Shown one piece after another: positions 15,025-23,278 of a stretch of DNA of 44,463 bases (the stretch's first letter is position 1; each line of letters begins with the position of its first letter). Both the position numbers and the translations under genes were made by a program. The DNA lies in assembly GCA_018302465.1 (NCBI GenBank), contig JAGVZQ010000018.1, positions 1-44,463 of the forward strand, written 5' to 3'. Below the pieces are notes generated by a model. It saw only the letters and a program-made list of their open reading frames with translations, had not been told where the DNA came from and did not search any database. The stretch is from Candidatus Woesearchaeota archaeon. GTDB taxonomy: Archaea; Nanobdellota; Nanobdellia; SCGC-AAA011-G17; GW2011-AR20.

Positions 15025-16047
15025 TTATTTAAACCTTTCTAATACCCATATCCTTCTCTTTATCTTTGAACCTTTTAAATCATAAATAATAGGGTTTTCA
15101 ACCTCTTCAAATTTAACAGACCTAAACCCAGATCTCTCAACTAAACTCTGAAAATCCATGCTTACCTCTCCCTCATAGATTTTTATTATTGGTTCTATAA
15201 ACACTAATTTTCCTTTAACAACATCTCTAGCCGCTTCAAAAAAGTTAGAATATAAAACTCTTAATTCTGCTATAATTTTCTTTGCTTCCTTCTCTTGTAA
15301 TAATTTTTTCAGATAAGGCCCCATATAAGGCTCAGTTGCTATAGCTTCAACTTTTTTTAAGTAAAAATTTAACCTTCCGGCATCCCCTTTTATAACTTTA
15401 AAATTATTTTTAGTATGAAATTTTTCTCTCAACCAGTTAAGATTAGCTCTTACATCTGAAATATCTTTATCAATCCCGATAACATCCAATTTTTTTAACA
15501 AACCTTCCTGCAATATTGTGCCGCATCCACAAAAAGGGTCTAAAACTTCATATCTAGCCTGGCTTAAATTAATCAGTATTTTTGCCAATCTTATAGAAAC
15601 CACTTTTTTCTCATCAAATTTAGGCCTATTCTCATCCCTGTTTTTATAATCTTTAGGATTAGATATAGAATACATTTCGAATATGCTATCTTCAATATTA
15701 ATTAATTCTAAATCATTTTTATTTGGTTCATCAGAATACTTTCTAAACATCGCCTTTACTTTTTCTTCTTTAAATTTCTTTTTTAATTCATTTAATACTT
15801 TATCTCCATAAACAGAATAAGTTATCTTATTTTTATCAATTACAATCTTATCTAAACTTGTCTCTCTTCCTATTTTAATTATTCCGCCAAATTCCTCAAC
15901 AGAAAAGTTAAATTTATCCAGCTCAAGAATTAAAAATTTTTTTTCTGAATAAACAATTTTATAAGTTAATCTTCTTGCTTTAAGAAAACTAATGACTTCT
16001 AAAATTCCTAAACTTTTATCTCTTCCAAGAACGAATAAATATTTCAT
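15025..16047 (-). CDS. Trm11-like RNA guanine-N2 methyltransferase
   Basis: This 340-residue protein has a divergent N-terminal RNA-binding part (about 1-110) and a Rossmann methylase domain. The SAM-binding LDPFCGCGT is near residues 168-176. The catalytic motif reads ATEPYMGP (about 237-244) where typical N2-guanine methylases have D/N-PPY. Archaeal Trm11 (TrmG10) makes m2G or m22G at tRNA position 10. The TEPY variant makes the exact substrate uncertain. It starts directly after trhO in an operon with two other RNA-modification genes. Confidence 0.75.
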   Translation of the reverse strand: MKYLFVLGRDKSLGILEVISFLKARRLTYKIVYSEKKFLILELDKFNFSVEEFGGIIKIGRETSLDKIVIDKNKITYSVYGDKVLNELKKKFKEEKVKAMFRKYSDEPNKNDLELINIEDSIFEMYSISNPKDYKNRDENRPKFDEKKVVSIRLAKILINLSQARYEVLDPFCGCGTILQEGLLKKLDVIGIDKDISDVRANLNWLREKFHTKNNFKVIKGDAGRLNFYLKKVEAIATEPYMGPYLKKLLQEKEAKKIIAELRVLYSNFFEAARDVVKGKLVFIEPIIKIYEGEVSMDFQSLVERSGFRSVKFEEVENPIIYDLKGSKIKRRIWVLERFK

Positions 16048-16890
16048 TTAATTAATTTCCTCAGGACAGTAACCCTTATGTCTAGATTGGCAGTTTTTAC
16101 AGCAGATGAAAAGCTTATCACACTCTACATTCTTGCAGTTTACATAAATATCACTGAATTCATTGCATATATCACACCTTGAAATTGGATGAACTTCTTT
16201 AGTTGAATCTAAAGGAATTGAAACTCTTCTGTCAAAAACAAAGCATTTCCCTTCCCAGTGAGCATCAGAGCATTCCTTCCCATAATTTAAAATTCCGCCA
16301 TCCAATTGATAAACATCTTTAAACCCTTGATTCAATAAAGCAGCAGAAGCTTTTTCACACCTAACACCGCCAGTGCAGTACATAACAATCTTCTTATTCT
16401 TTAGTCCATTAATTTTATTAATCTTTTCTGGAAATTCATTGAAAACATCTATGTCTAACTCAATGGCATTTTTAAATTTGCCAATTCTTGTTTCATATCT
16501 GTTTCTGACATCTAATAAAACCACATCTTCTTTTTTATCAAGCATTTCTTTTAACTTTTTAGGAGATAGCTTACATGAAGCTTTCTTGCCGTCTACTTTA
16601 GGATCAAACCTTATTATCTCCTTTCTAACCCTGACGAACATCTTTCTATAAGCATACTCATCAGAATAAGTATCTTTAAACTCTATACCTTTAAACTCAG
16701 AATAAGATAGTAATTTCTTTTTATATTCCTCAACTTTTTTATCTTCTCCAGATATACCTCCATTTATACCTTCGTTAGAAACAAGGATTTTCCCTTTAAT
16801 TCCTAATTTTTTACAATAGGTCAAATGTTCCTCAACAAACTTCTCAGAGTTCTTAATTTCAGTATATTTGTAAAATGTGACAACTTTCAT
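16048..16890 (-). CDS. trhO: tRNA uridine-34 hydroxylase TrhO (rhodanese family)
   Basis: The protein is 280 residues from the ATG at 16890; the upstream in-frame codon at 16929 would add 13 residues overlapping the upstream gene's stop, so I reject it. It contains an N-terminal acylphosphatase-like domain (about 1-95), a rhodanese domain with the active loop CTGGVRC near residue 173, and a C-terminal Cys-rich zinc region. TrhO (YceA/YbfQ family) makes 5-hydroxyuridine at wobble U34 using O2. It is co-transcribed with a U32 protein that may make the same modification by another route. Confidence 0.9.
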   Translation of the reverse strand: MKVVTFYKYTEIKNSEKFVEEHLTYCKKLGIKGKILVSNEGINGGISGEDKKVEEYKKKLLSYSEFKGIEFKDTYSDEYAYRKMFVRVRKEIIRFDPKVDGKKASCKLSPKKLKEMLDKKEDVVLLDVRNRYETRIGKFKNAIELDIDVFNEFPEKINKINGLKNKKIVMYCTGGVRCEKASAALLNQGFKDVYQLDGGILNYGKECSDAHWEGKCFVFDRRVSIPLDSTKEVHPISRCDICNEFSDIYVNCKNVECDKLFICCKNCQSRHKGYCPEEIN

Positions 16891-16915
16891 TATAAGAAGT
16901 ACTAAAACAGTGTTT

Positions 16916-17812
16916 TTAAATTTTTTCAAAGACTAAAAAGTTCTTGGAGGCATATTCTTCCCCCTTTTTATTAACCTCACCATTAGATAAAAAAAGAAGA
17001 GGCAATTTCTTTAACTGAGCATCATTATGAGCTAAGACCAGATCAGCATCATTAATCACTTTCTTATTTTTCACTTTAACAAAGAATTTTATCTTCCCGA
17101 CATTGCTGGGAATTTCAATTATATACTCCATATCAGAATTCTTCCTTATAATCTTCTCTTCAAGCACAGTAGCCATTTTACTTGAAAAATAGTTAGTTAT
17201 ATTTAACCCAATATCCTTCTTTATTCTGGGCTTTTTTTGGGGTTTTTGCTCAGCCTGCTTCTCTATAATTTGGGGTTGCTCTGGTAATCTTACTGGTTCT
17301 TGAACTATATTTTCCTGTATCTTTTCTATTTTATTCTCTTCAATCTTAATTTCATCTTCAGCAGGTTGTGTAATACTAAACCTTTCATCTATCATTCTCA
17401 TTGCTTCTTCTTCATTAATAAGATACCATCTCCAGAATATTCCATCTTCTCTCTGGATAGGGTAAGCAAAATCCTTTAGCTCTCTCAAGGCAACTCTTTG
17501 CCACGCATCTAGCTCACTATCTTTTAGGATTTTATTTTCCTTTAATAAATCAAAAACATTCTTATGTACGTCTCTAAGATGGGAATAAAGAACATCTAAT
17601 TTCCTCTCTTGCCCCTCAACATAATAAACTGGGCTTCCCCCTACTTTTGCAGTGCTTATCTTAACAGATCTTCTGCTCACCAATTCGCTTAAGATAGCAC
17701 CAGAGAAAATTAAATTGCCTCCAAATTGTTTAGAAATCTGTACAGGCAATACCGGTCCATTTGCTCTGATAAAGGAAAGTATCTTTTCTCTCATCGTAGG
17801 GTCATAATTCAT
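16916..17812 (-). CDS. Winged-helix protein with C-terminal nuclease-like domain
   Basis: The 298 residues comprise an N-terminal winged helix (about 1-75; MREKILSFIRANGPVLPVQI, then a SPVYYVEG wing), a middle helical region with FWRWY, a Glu/Gln/Pro-rich linker (about 155-200), and a C-terminal alpha/beta domain with a KIKFFVKVKNKK strand and ADLVLAHNDAQLKKLPLLFLS. The C-terminal pattern is reminiscent of PD-(D/E)xK or restriction-endonuclease-like folds, but I see no certain active site. The function is unknown. It sits inside the tRNA-modification operon between ferredoxin and trhO. Confidence 0.7.
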   Translation of the reverse strand: MNYDPTMREKILSFIRANGPVLPVQISKQFGGNLIFSGAILSELVSRRSVKISTAKVGGSPVYYVEGQERKLDVLYSHLRDVHKNVFDLLKENKILKDSELDAWQRVALRELKDFAYPIQREDGIFWRWYLINEEEAMRMIDERFSITQPAEDEIKIEENKIEKIQENIVQEPVRLPEQPQIIEKQAEQKPQKKPRIKKDIGLNITNYFSSKMATVLEEKIIRKNSDMEYIIEIPSNVGKIKFFVKVKNKKVINDADLVLAHNDAQLKKLPLLFLSNGEVNKKGEEYASKNFLVFEKI

Positions 17813-17845
17813 AGAAATGAAGAATAATAGTGAATATAAAAAGAT

Positions 17846-18064
17846 TTATGAGATTTTTATTATATTTACAGGGCAATCATTGGCAGTCTTTTTAACTGCA
17901 TCAATATCCTCAAACTGTATTTCTCTCATAAAAAAGTTCTTTATTTTCTTAGCTTCTTTTAAGCAGGCCTTTCCATCTTCATTAGATAAACTCCACAATT
18001 CAGGAAAATGCTCAACGCAAGCTCCACATCCTATACATTTATCTCTATAATAAACAATTTTCAT
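17846..18064 (-). CDS. Single 4Fe-4S ferredoxin
   Basis: The 72 residues include CIGCGAC (Cys10, 13, 16) plus a distal CP (Cys64), the four ligands of one 4Fe-4S cluster as in thermophile ferredoxins. Its ATG overlaps the end of the U32 gene, so the two are likely made together. It probably supplies electrons or cluster function to the U32 enzyme, which is inference. Confidence 0.9.
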   Translation of the reverse strand: MKIVYYRDKCIGCGACVEHFPELWSLSNEDGKACLKEAKKIKNFFMREIQFEDIDAVKKTANDCPVNIIKIS

Positions 18065-19299
18065 TTTTTGTCTACAATAACATATAATTTATCATTAGTC
18101 CTTATCCTATCAGGAACAAGCATAGTAATCTTCATACCTTTAGAAACTGCCTTTACTTTCTTATCATCTAAATAGATACAAGAAGCCTTTGTTTCCATTA
18201 CCCCAGTAGTAGGCCCCATAATCATTAATTCATCCCCTTCATGTAATTGCCCGCCATTTAGAAAGAACTCACCAATATTTGATTTCCTAAAATAGTTCTT
18301 TACAACTCCAACAAATACTTTTTCTTTTGTAGAATTTGACCCATAAATCCCGCTCCACTCTCCTAGTTTTTTTCCCAAGTAATATCCACCATGCCAAAAT
18401 CCCCTGTTATAAACAGTTCCAAGCTCAGAAACCCATTTCTTTATTTTTTCTTTATTATAACTCCCTTCATAATACGAATCAACTGCTTCTCTGTAAGCTT
18501 TTATTACAACATGAACATAATCTGCTTTCCTTCCTCTGCCCTCAATTTTTAAAACAGAAACTCCTGCTTCAAGAATTTTATCAATAAATCCAATTGTGCA
18601 AAGATCTTTTGGAGACATAACATATTTATTATCTATTACAAGCTCATCCCCTGTTTCTTCATCTATTACTCTGTAATTCCTTCTGCAGTTTTGCAAGCAA
18701 GCACCTCTGTTTGCTGAAGAGTTGTATGTAGCAAGGCTCATATAGCACTTTCCTGAAATCGCAACGCATAGAGCTCCATGTGCAAAAATTTCAATTTTAA
18801 CTAGCTCTCCATCTGGGCCCCTTATATTATCTTTTTTAATGCCATCACAAATCTCCTTAATCTGTTTTAATGTTAATTCCCTAGCCAATACTATAACATC
18901 CACAAATTGAGAATAAAACTTAACAGTTTCAAGATTGCTTACATTTGCTTGTGTAGACAAATGAACTTCTATTCCTATTGATCTTGCATAAAACATAGCA
19001 GCAACATCACTGGCAATTATAGCAGTTATTCCAAATTTTTTAGCAGCATCACATATCTTTTTCATTAAATTTATATCATGGTCATACAAAATAGTATTAA
19101 CAGTCAAATAAGTTTTAACATTATTTTTCTTGCATATCTCAATTATTTTCCTTAAATCATCTATATTGAAATTATTAGCAGAGCACGCCCTCATATTTAA
19201 TTGCTCTACTCCAAAATATACAGAATCCGCTCCTGAATCAATTGCAGCCATGAGTGATTCATAAGAGCCTACAGGTGCCATTAATTCTACTTTAACCAT
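18061..19299 (-). CDS. trhP: U32 family protein, TrhP-like tRNA U34 hydroxylation enzyme
   Basis: This 412-residue protein has a TIM-barrel-like U32 core (MVKVELMAPVGSYESLMAAI start, GADSVYFG, HLSTQANVSN). The Fe-S cysteines characteristic of the family lie in KCYMS and GACLQNCRR (about residues 178-205). A C-terminal OB/beta-barrel domain carries GVVKNYFRKS and LVPDRIRTNDKLYVI. Bacterial TrhP (YegQ) makes 5-hydroxyuridine at tRNA position 34 with prephenate; RlhA and UbiU/V are other U32 members. The neighbouring ferredoxin and trhO favour a tRNA role. Confidence 0.85.
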   Translation of the reverse strand: MVKVELMAPVGSYESLMAAIDSGADSVYFGVEQLNMRACSANNFNIDDLRKIIEICKKNNVKTYLTVNTILYDHDINLMKKICDAAKKFGITAIIASDVAAMFYARSIGIEVHLSTQANVSNLETVKFYSQFVDVIVLARELTLKQIKEICDGIKKDNIRGPDGELVKIEIFAHGALCVAISGKCYMSLATYNSSANRGACLQNCRRNYRVIDEETGDELVIDNKYVMSPKDLCTIGFIDKILEAGVSVLKIEGRGRKADYVHVVIKAYREAVDSYYEGSYNKEKIKKWVSELGTVYNRGFWHGGYYLGKKLGEWSGIYGSNSTKEKVFVGVVKNYFRKSNIGEFFLNGGQLHEGDELMIMGPTTGVMETKASCIYLDDKKVKAVSKGMKITMLVPDRIRTNDKLYVIVDKK

Positions 19300-19340
19300 A
19301 CTAAAAAAGACATACTAAGGATTATAAAATTTTCTGAAAT

Positions 19341-19358
19341 GAAAATAGCTAAAAAATA
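19341..19358 (+). repeat. Left copy of an 18-base direct repeat flanking the ATPase pseudogene
   Basis: GAAAATAGCTAAAAAATA here and GAAAATAGCTAAGAAATA at 20545-20562 differ at one base and bracket the decayed ATPase. They may be an insertion scar or the end of a deleted earlier copy. Confidence 0.45.
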
Positions 19359-19460
19359 AACCTATAATGTACCATTTCCAGCTTCTTTTAATCAACAGAA
19401 AGGTTTATATATTCTAAGTTAGTTATATTTAACATAAAATAGATTATATGTTAATTGAAA

Positions 19461-20556
19461 ATGGCACAAATTAAAGATGTTTTACCTGACATGAATTCAT
19501 GGTGGAAGGAAAAATTTGAAGTAGAATTTAATGAGAGGGAACTGCATAAAAAAGTGCAGAAATACCTTCCATTAAGGCAGATAATAGCTTTTACAGGTTT
19601 GAGAAGAGTTGGAAAAACAACATTAATGCTAAAAATAATAGAAGACGAGATTAAAAAAGGGGTTAATCCGGAAGATATCTTATTCTTTTCATTTGATGAA
19701 TTTAAAAACATAGAGTTAGATGAAGTAATAAAGGCATATGAGGAAATTTTTGAAAAGGATATAAGAAAGGGAAAACACCTAATATTATTTGATGAGATAC
19801 AGAAATTAGACAACTGGGAAAACAAAATTAAAAGAATCTATGATACCTTTAGAAATATTAAAATAATAATTTCAGGCTCAGAATCTTTATTTATAAAAAA
19901 CAAATCAAGAGCAATTTTAGCGGGAAGGATTTTTGAATTTAAAGTTGAAACTTTAACATTTAAAGAATTTCTTAATTTCAAAAAAGTTAGTTATAAACCT
20001 ATAAATTTATACAAAAAAGAATTAATTAAATTATTTAATGAATTTACTTTAACTTTGGGTTTTCCAGAATTGGTTGATGTTAAAGAAAAGGAAATAATAA
20101 GGAAATATGTTAAAGAAAGTATTTTGGAAAAAGTAATTTACAGTGACATTCCCAGATTATTTAAGATTAAGGATGTTTCAATTTTGGAATCTTTATATAA
20201 TATACTTTTGGAAGATCCTGGAGAGATAGTTGAAATATCTAAATTAGCAAAAGAGCTTAATGTTTCCAGACAATCATTATCTAATTATTTAAAATATTTA
20301 GAAGATTCGTTTTTAATAAGAAAACTATATAATTATTCCAAAAATAAAAGAAAAGTTGAGAGAAAATTAAAAAAATATCATCCGACCAGATGATATGCCC
20401 ATAGAGATTAAATACGGAAAAATTAATGAAAAAGGCATTTTTGTATTTATGGAAAAGTTTAATGTTAAGAAAGGTTATATAATTTCATTTGATAAGGAAG
20501 AAAATGGAAAAATAGATATCATTCCCGCATTTAAGTTTTTATTGGAAAATAGCTAA
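19461..20556 (+). pseudogene. Decayed AAA ATPase with DUF4143 C-terminus
   Basis: The first frame (19461-20393, 310 residues) has a P-loop GLRRVGKTT at 46-54, Walker B LILFDEIQ at 107-114, a sensor segment (KIIISGSES) and a winged helix (about 245-290), then stops after KKYHPTR. The family's C-terminal nuclease-like DUF4143 domain should follow. Its last part is present in another frame from 20395 (MPIEIKYGKINEKGIFVF to 20556, 53 residues), but the roughly 50 residues between are missing. An internal deletion and frameshift have therefore broken the gene. A TATA-like GTTTATATATT is at 19404-19414. Confidence 0.8.
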
Positions 20557-20562
20557 GAAATA
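20545..20562 (+). repeat. Right copy of the 18-base direct repeat
   Basis: This copy overlaps the last codons of the broken ATPase (ENS-stop) and matches 19341-19358 at 17 of 18 positions. Confidence 0.45.
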
Positions 20563-20565
20563 GTA

Positions 20566-21132
20566 TTAAGGTCTAGTCCAGTGAACTTCATAATAAGTTA
20601 CATCTTCCTCTACATCAACTATGCCCAATAATAACCTCTTTCTTGTGCTATGTGCAACTCTATTCTTAGCGCTGAATTCATGCCATGTCAAAGTGCTTCC
20701 TTCATGCACCGGATATAATATCCATTTAGCATGATCCTCTCCAGGCTTAACTCCTCTATCATAAACTCTGAAATCAGCACCAAATTTTAAAGCTGTCTTG
20801 ACAACATAGCCTCTGCTTCTCATGTCTCTAAAAACAATATATTTCAGCCATACATTAGGTTCAACTTTTCTCGCTTTATTTAATAAATCCTTGAACTTCA
20901 AAGACTTTTTTCCATCCTTTACAGCTATCTTAGCTTTTTCTAATAAATACAAAGTTTCAACAAAAGAATAAACAATCTTACCTTCTCTTGGCTCGCCAAA
21001 TCTGCTGGAGTCATATAACTGTCTTGCACTCCCTTTATCATCTGCAATAACATTCTCAGTATGCAGCTCAGTATTGAATTTCCTGACTTCTATTTTCTCT
21101 TCTTCTTTATCTTTCAATTTAACTTTTGCCAT
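20566..21132 (-). CDS. endA: tRNA-splicing endonuclease EndA
   Basis: The 188 residues are a single catalytic-type subunit, the size of homotetrameric (alpha4) enzymes. The catalytic triad is visible: Tyr124 in FRVYDRG, His134 in GEDHAKW, Lys165 in STRKRLL. It cuts bulge-helix-bulge motifs in precursor tRNAs, and three intron-containing tRNAs are encoded in this window. It is divergently arranged with RNase Z, a second tRNA-end enzyme, sharing a 50-base intergenic region. Confidence 0.95.
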   Translation of the reverse strand: MAKVKLKDKEEEKIEVRKFNTELHTENVIADDKGSARQLYDSSRFGEPREGKIVYSFVETLYLLEKAKIAVKDGKKSLKFKDLLNKARKVEPNVWLKYIVFRDMRSRGYVVKTALKFGADFRVYDRGVKPGEDHAKWILYPVHEGSTLTWHEFSAKNRVAHSTRKRLLLGIVDVEEDVTYYEVHWTRP

Positions 21133-21182
21133 ATATACTTTTTACCATAAGGTATTTAAAAGGCTTTTCTTTAAATCACATT

Positions 21183-22070
21183 ATGAAAATAACATTCCTT
21201 GGAACATCAGCAATGCTTCCTACAAAAGAAAGAAACCCCAGTTCTATATTCATAGAATATGGAAAAGAAGGCATATTGATAGATTGTGGAGAAGGTACTC
21301 AAAGACAGATGAGGATTAAAGGCATAAAACCCACAAAGATTTCAAAATTATTAATAACTCACTTCCATGGAGATCATGTTCTTGGAATTCCTGGATTAAT
21401 GCAAAGTCTTGGAGCCAGTGAATATCAAAAAACATTAGAGATTTATGGGCCTGAAAAATCATCAACTTACATAAAGAGTATGCTCAAAGGATTCGCATTT
21501 AAAGGAAAAATAAAATATAAAGTGCAGGAATTAAAAAACAGCAGCAAGTTCTTCAGTAATGATGATTTTATATTATACTGTAAAGGTCTTAAGCATGATA
21601 TTCCTTGTCTCGCATATTCATTAATAGAGAAAGATAAACTAAAAATAAACATAGATTACACAAAAAAGTTTGGCCTGACAAAACATCCCTTGCTTGGAAA
21701 GCTCCAGAAAGGAAAATCAATTACATACCAAGGGAAAAAAATAGATGTAAAGAAAGCAACTATAAAAAAACCAGGGAAAAAAATATCAATAATCCTGGAT
21801 ACTTCACCAGATAAATCCATAGAAAAATTTGTTCTTAATTCAGATTTATTAATCTGTGATTCCACATGGAGCTCAGATACAATAAATAGAAGGGGCTCCC
21901 ATATGACTAACTTAGATGCAGCAAATATCGCAAAGAAATCAAAATCAAAGAAATTAATCCTTACCCATTTCTCTCAAAGATATAAAACAGTTAATGAACT
22001 ATTAAAAGAATCAAAAAAAGTATTTAAAGAAACATTAGCTGCAGAAGATTTAATGGAAATTAACGTTTAA
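21183..22070 (+). CDS. rnz: Ribonuclease Z (tRNA 3' endonuclease)
   Basis: This 295-residue metallo-beta-lactamase-fold enzyme trims the 3' trailer of precursor tRNAs so CCA can be added; the tRNAs in this window do not encode CCA. It shows MKITFLGTSAMLPT, DCGEGTQRQM and the zinc motif HFHGDHVLG near residue 60, with later ligands in the GLKHDIPCLAYS and ILTHFSQRY segments. I chose the ATG at 21183, which gives the canonical family start; an upstream frame would overlap the divergent endA promoter. Confidence 0.95.
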   Translation: MKITFLGTSAMLPTKERNPSSIFIEYGKEGILIDCGEGTQRQMRIKGIKPTKISKLLITHFHGDHVLGIPGLMQSLGASEYQKTLEIYGPEKSSTYIKSMLKGFAFKGKIKYKVQELKNSSKFFSNDDFILYCKGLKHDIPCLAYSLIEKDKLKINIDYTKKFGLTKHPLLGKLQKGKSITYQGKKIDVKKATIKKPGKKISIILDTSPDKSIEKFVLNSDLLICDSTWSSDTINRRGSHMTNLDAANIAKKSKSKKLILTHFSQRYKTVNELLKESKKVFKETLAAEDLMEINV

Positions 22071-22905
22071 TTTTCTCAACCTTTGAGTATATCATGAATT
22101 TGTATAATTCTCCCCATACTCCTAAAACCAATGAAACTATAACATTTAGTATAATTAAAAGGATAAAGTAATCTCCAATAGCGTATTCAAAAAGCTTCAA
22201 AACAATTGAGCCTAAAATGCCAACTGCAAGGATTATAACAACTGTTGACAAAACTACTGAAAACCTATTCTTTAAAAAATTAAAAGCATCAAAAAAAATG
22301 TCAGTCAATTTTTTATTTGATAAGAACAGCATAGGGGCTAAAAAGTAAAGCCATAATCCTAGGAAAATTCCAAACAATACCGCCAATATCATCAGAACTA
22401 TTACCTCAGTATCCTTATTATTTATAGGCATAGCAATCAACAGGATTACAATACCTCCGATAAGAGCAACAATAAAAGACATAATCTTCATTCCTATATA
22501 TCTCCAGAAAAAGTGTCTTGCTCCGCCTGTTAAAGACTCTTTTAAGCTTATTTTCTTCTTAGTTAATAAATTCCTAATCATGTGATACTTCACAACATTA
22601 GTCCCACTACCAACAAAAAAGGTTATAACTATAAACAGTGCAAGATAAAATGCTGCCTTCACAATAAAAGCAGGATCTAAAGTTTCTAAAAATCGTACAA
22701 GAGACTCTCCTGATTGTAGAAGAGGGTCTGCTGATTGTAGTAAAGAATAGCCTAAAGAATTTAACAGATTAGTTAAGCCAAGTAAATTAATAAAAAAATA
22801 ACCTACAATAAAACTAACAATAATAAATATAGCATCTGGTATAAACAATTGTAAGTTATTAAATAAATCCTTCCAACTTTTATTAAAAGTTTCTTTATAC
22901 ATCAA
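22060..22905 (-). CDS. Six-helix membrane protein of unknown function
   Basis: The 281 residues contain about six transmembrane helices (near 20-50, 88-110, 138-160, 170-195, 215-238, 243-265). The first loop is rich in Leu and Ser, and KVEKIKR at the C-terminus fits a cytosolic end. It resembles the multi-pass integral membrane domains common in archaea with no known reaction. Its end overlaps the rnz 3' end by about ten bases. Confidence 0.8.
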   Translation of the reverse strand: MMYKETFNKSWKDLFNNLQLFIPDAIFIIVSFIVGYFFINLLGLTNLLNSLGYSLLQSADPLLQSGESLVRFLETLDPAFIVKAAFYLALFIVITFFVGSGTNVVKYHMIRNLLTKKKISLKESLTGGARHFFWRYIGMKIMSFIVALIGGIVILLIAMPINNKDTEVIVLMILAVLFGIFLGLWLYFLAPMLFLSNKKLTDIFFDAFNFLKNRFSVVLSTVVIILAVGILGSIVLKLFEYAIGDYFILLIILNVIVSLVLGVWGELYKFMIYSKVEKIKR

Positions 22906-22933
22906 AAAATAAAAAGTAAAAGAGGTATTTAAA

Positions 22934-23278
22934 TTAATCTGTTTGAGTAACCGCTACTTCTACTGAAGAGACTTGTCTCCTTAACCTATAGATATTAAAT
23001 TCCCTAGCTGATGTTAATAATGCACAAGTTCCACAAACAAGAAAAGAACCTAGCAATAAAGCATCCATACCTTGAAGAAAACTTAATCCTTCAGAATTAT
23101 CAAGAGAAGTTATGTAACTTGGATCTACCAAAAGTAACCTTGAAGTTAAGTAAATTGCTTGGCATACTCCCAATGCATCAAAAGGAGCATAAGAATTCCC
23201 AAGATTGATAAGACCGCTTAACTCAGATCTAGCATCTTCTAAACTTTCTACTCTCTCGGTCTTTGGATACCAGGACAT
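22934..23278 (-). CDS. Small uncharacterised protein, one or two membrane helices
   Basis: This 114-residue protein has a hydrophobic segment near residues 68-90 (SFLQGMDALLLGSFLVCGTC) and a weaker one near 30-50. The C-terminal tail is hydrophilic. It starts one base before the tfb stop region, so it is probably co-transcribed with tfb. No family is recognised. Confidence 0.65.
   Translation of the reverse strand: MSWYPKTERVESLEDARSELSGLINLGNSYAPFDALGVCQAIYLTSRLLLVDPSYITSLDNSEGLSFLQGMDALLLGSFLVCGTCALLTSAREFNIYRLRRQVSSVEVAVTQTD

Noticed and set aside
17745-17760. CGGTCC sequences as the missing 3' tRNA half
   Set aside because: They lie inside coding genes with no T arm before them.
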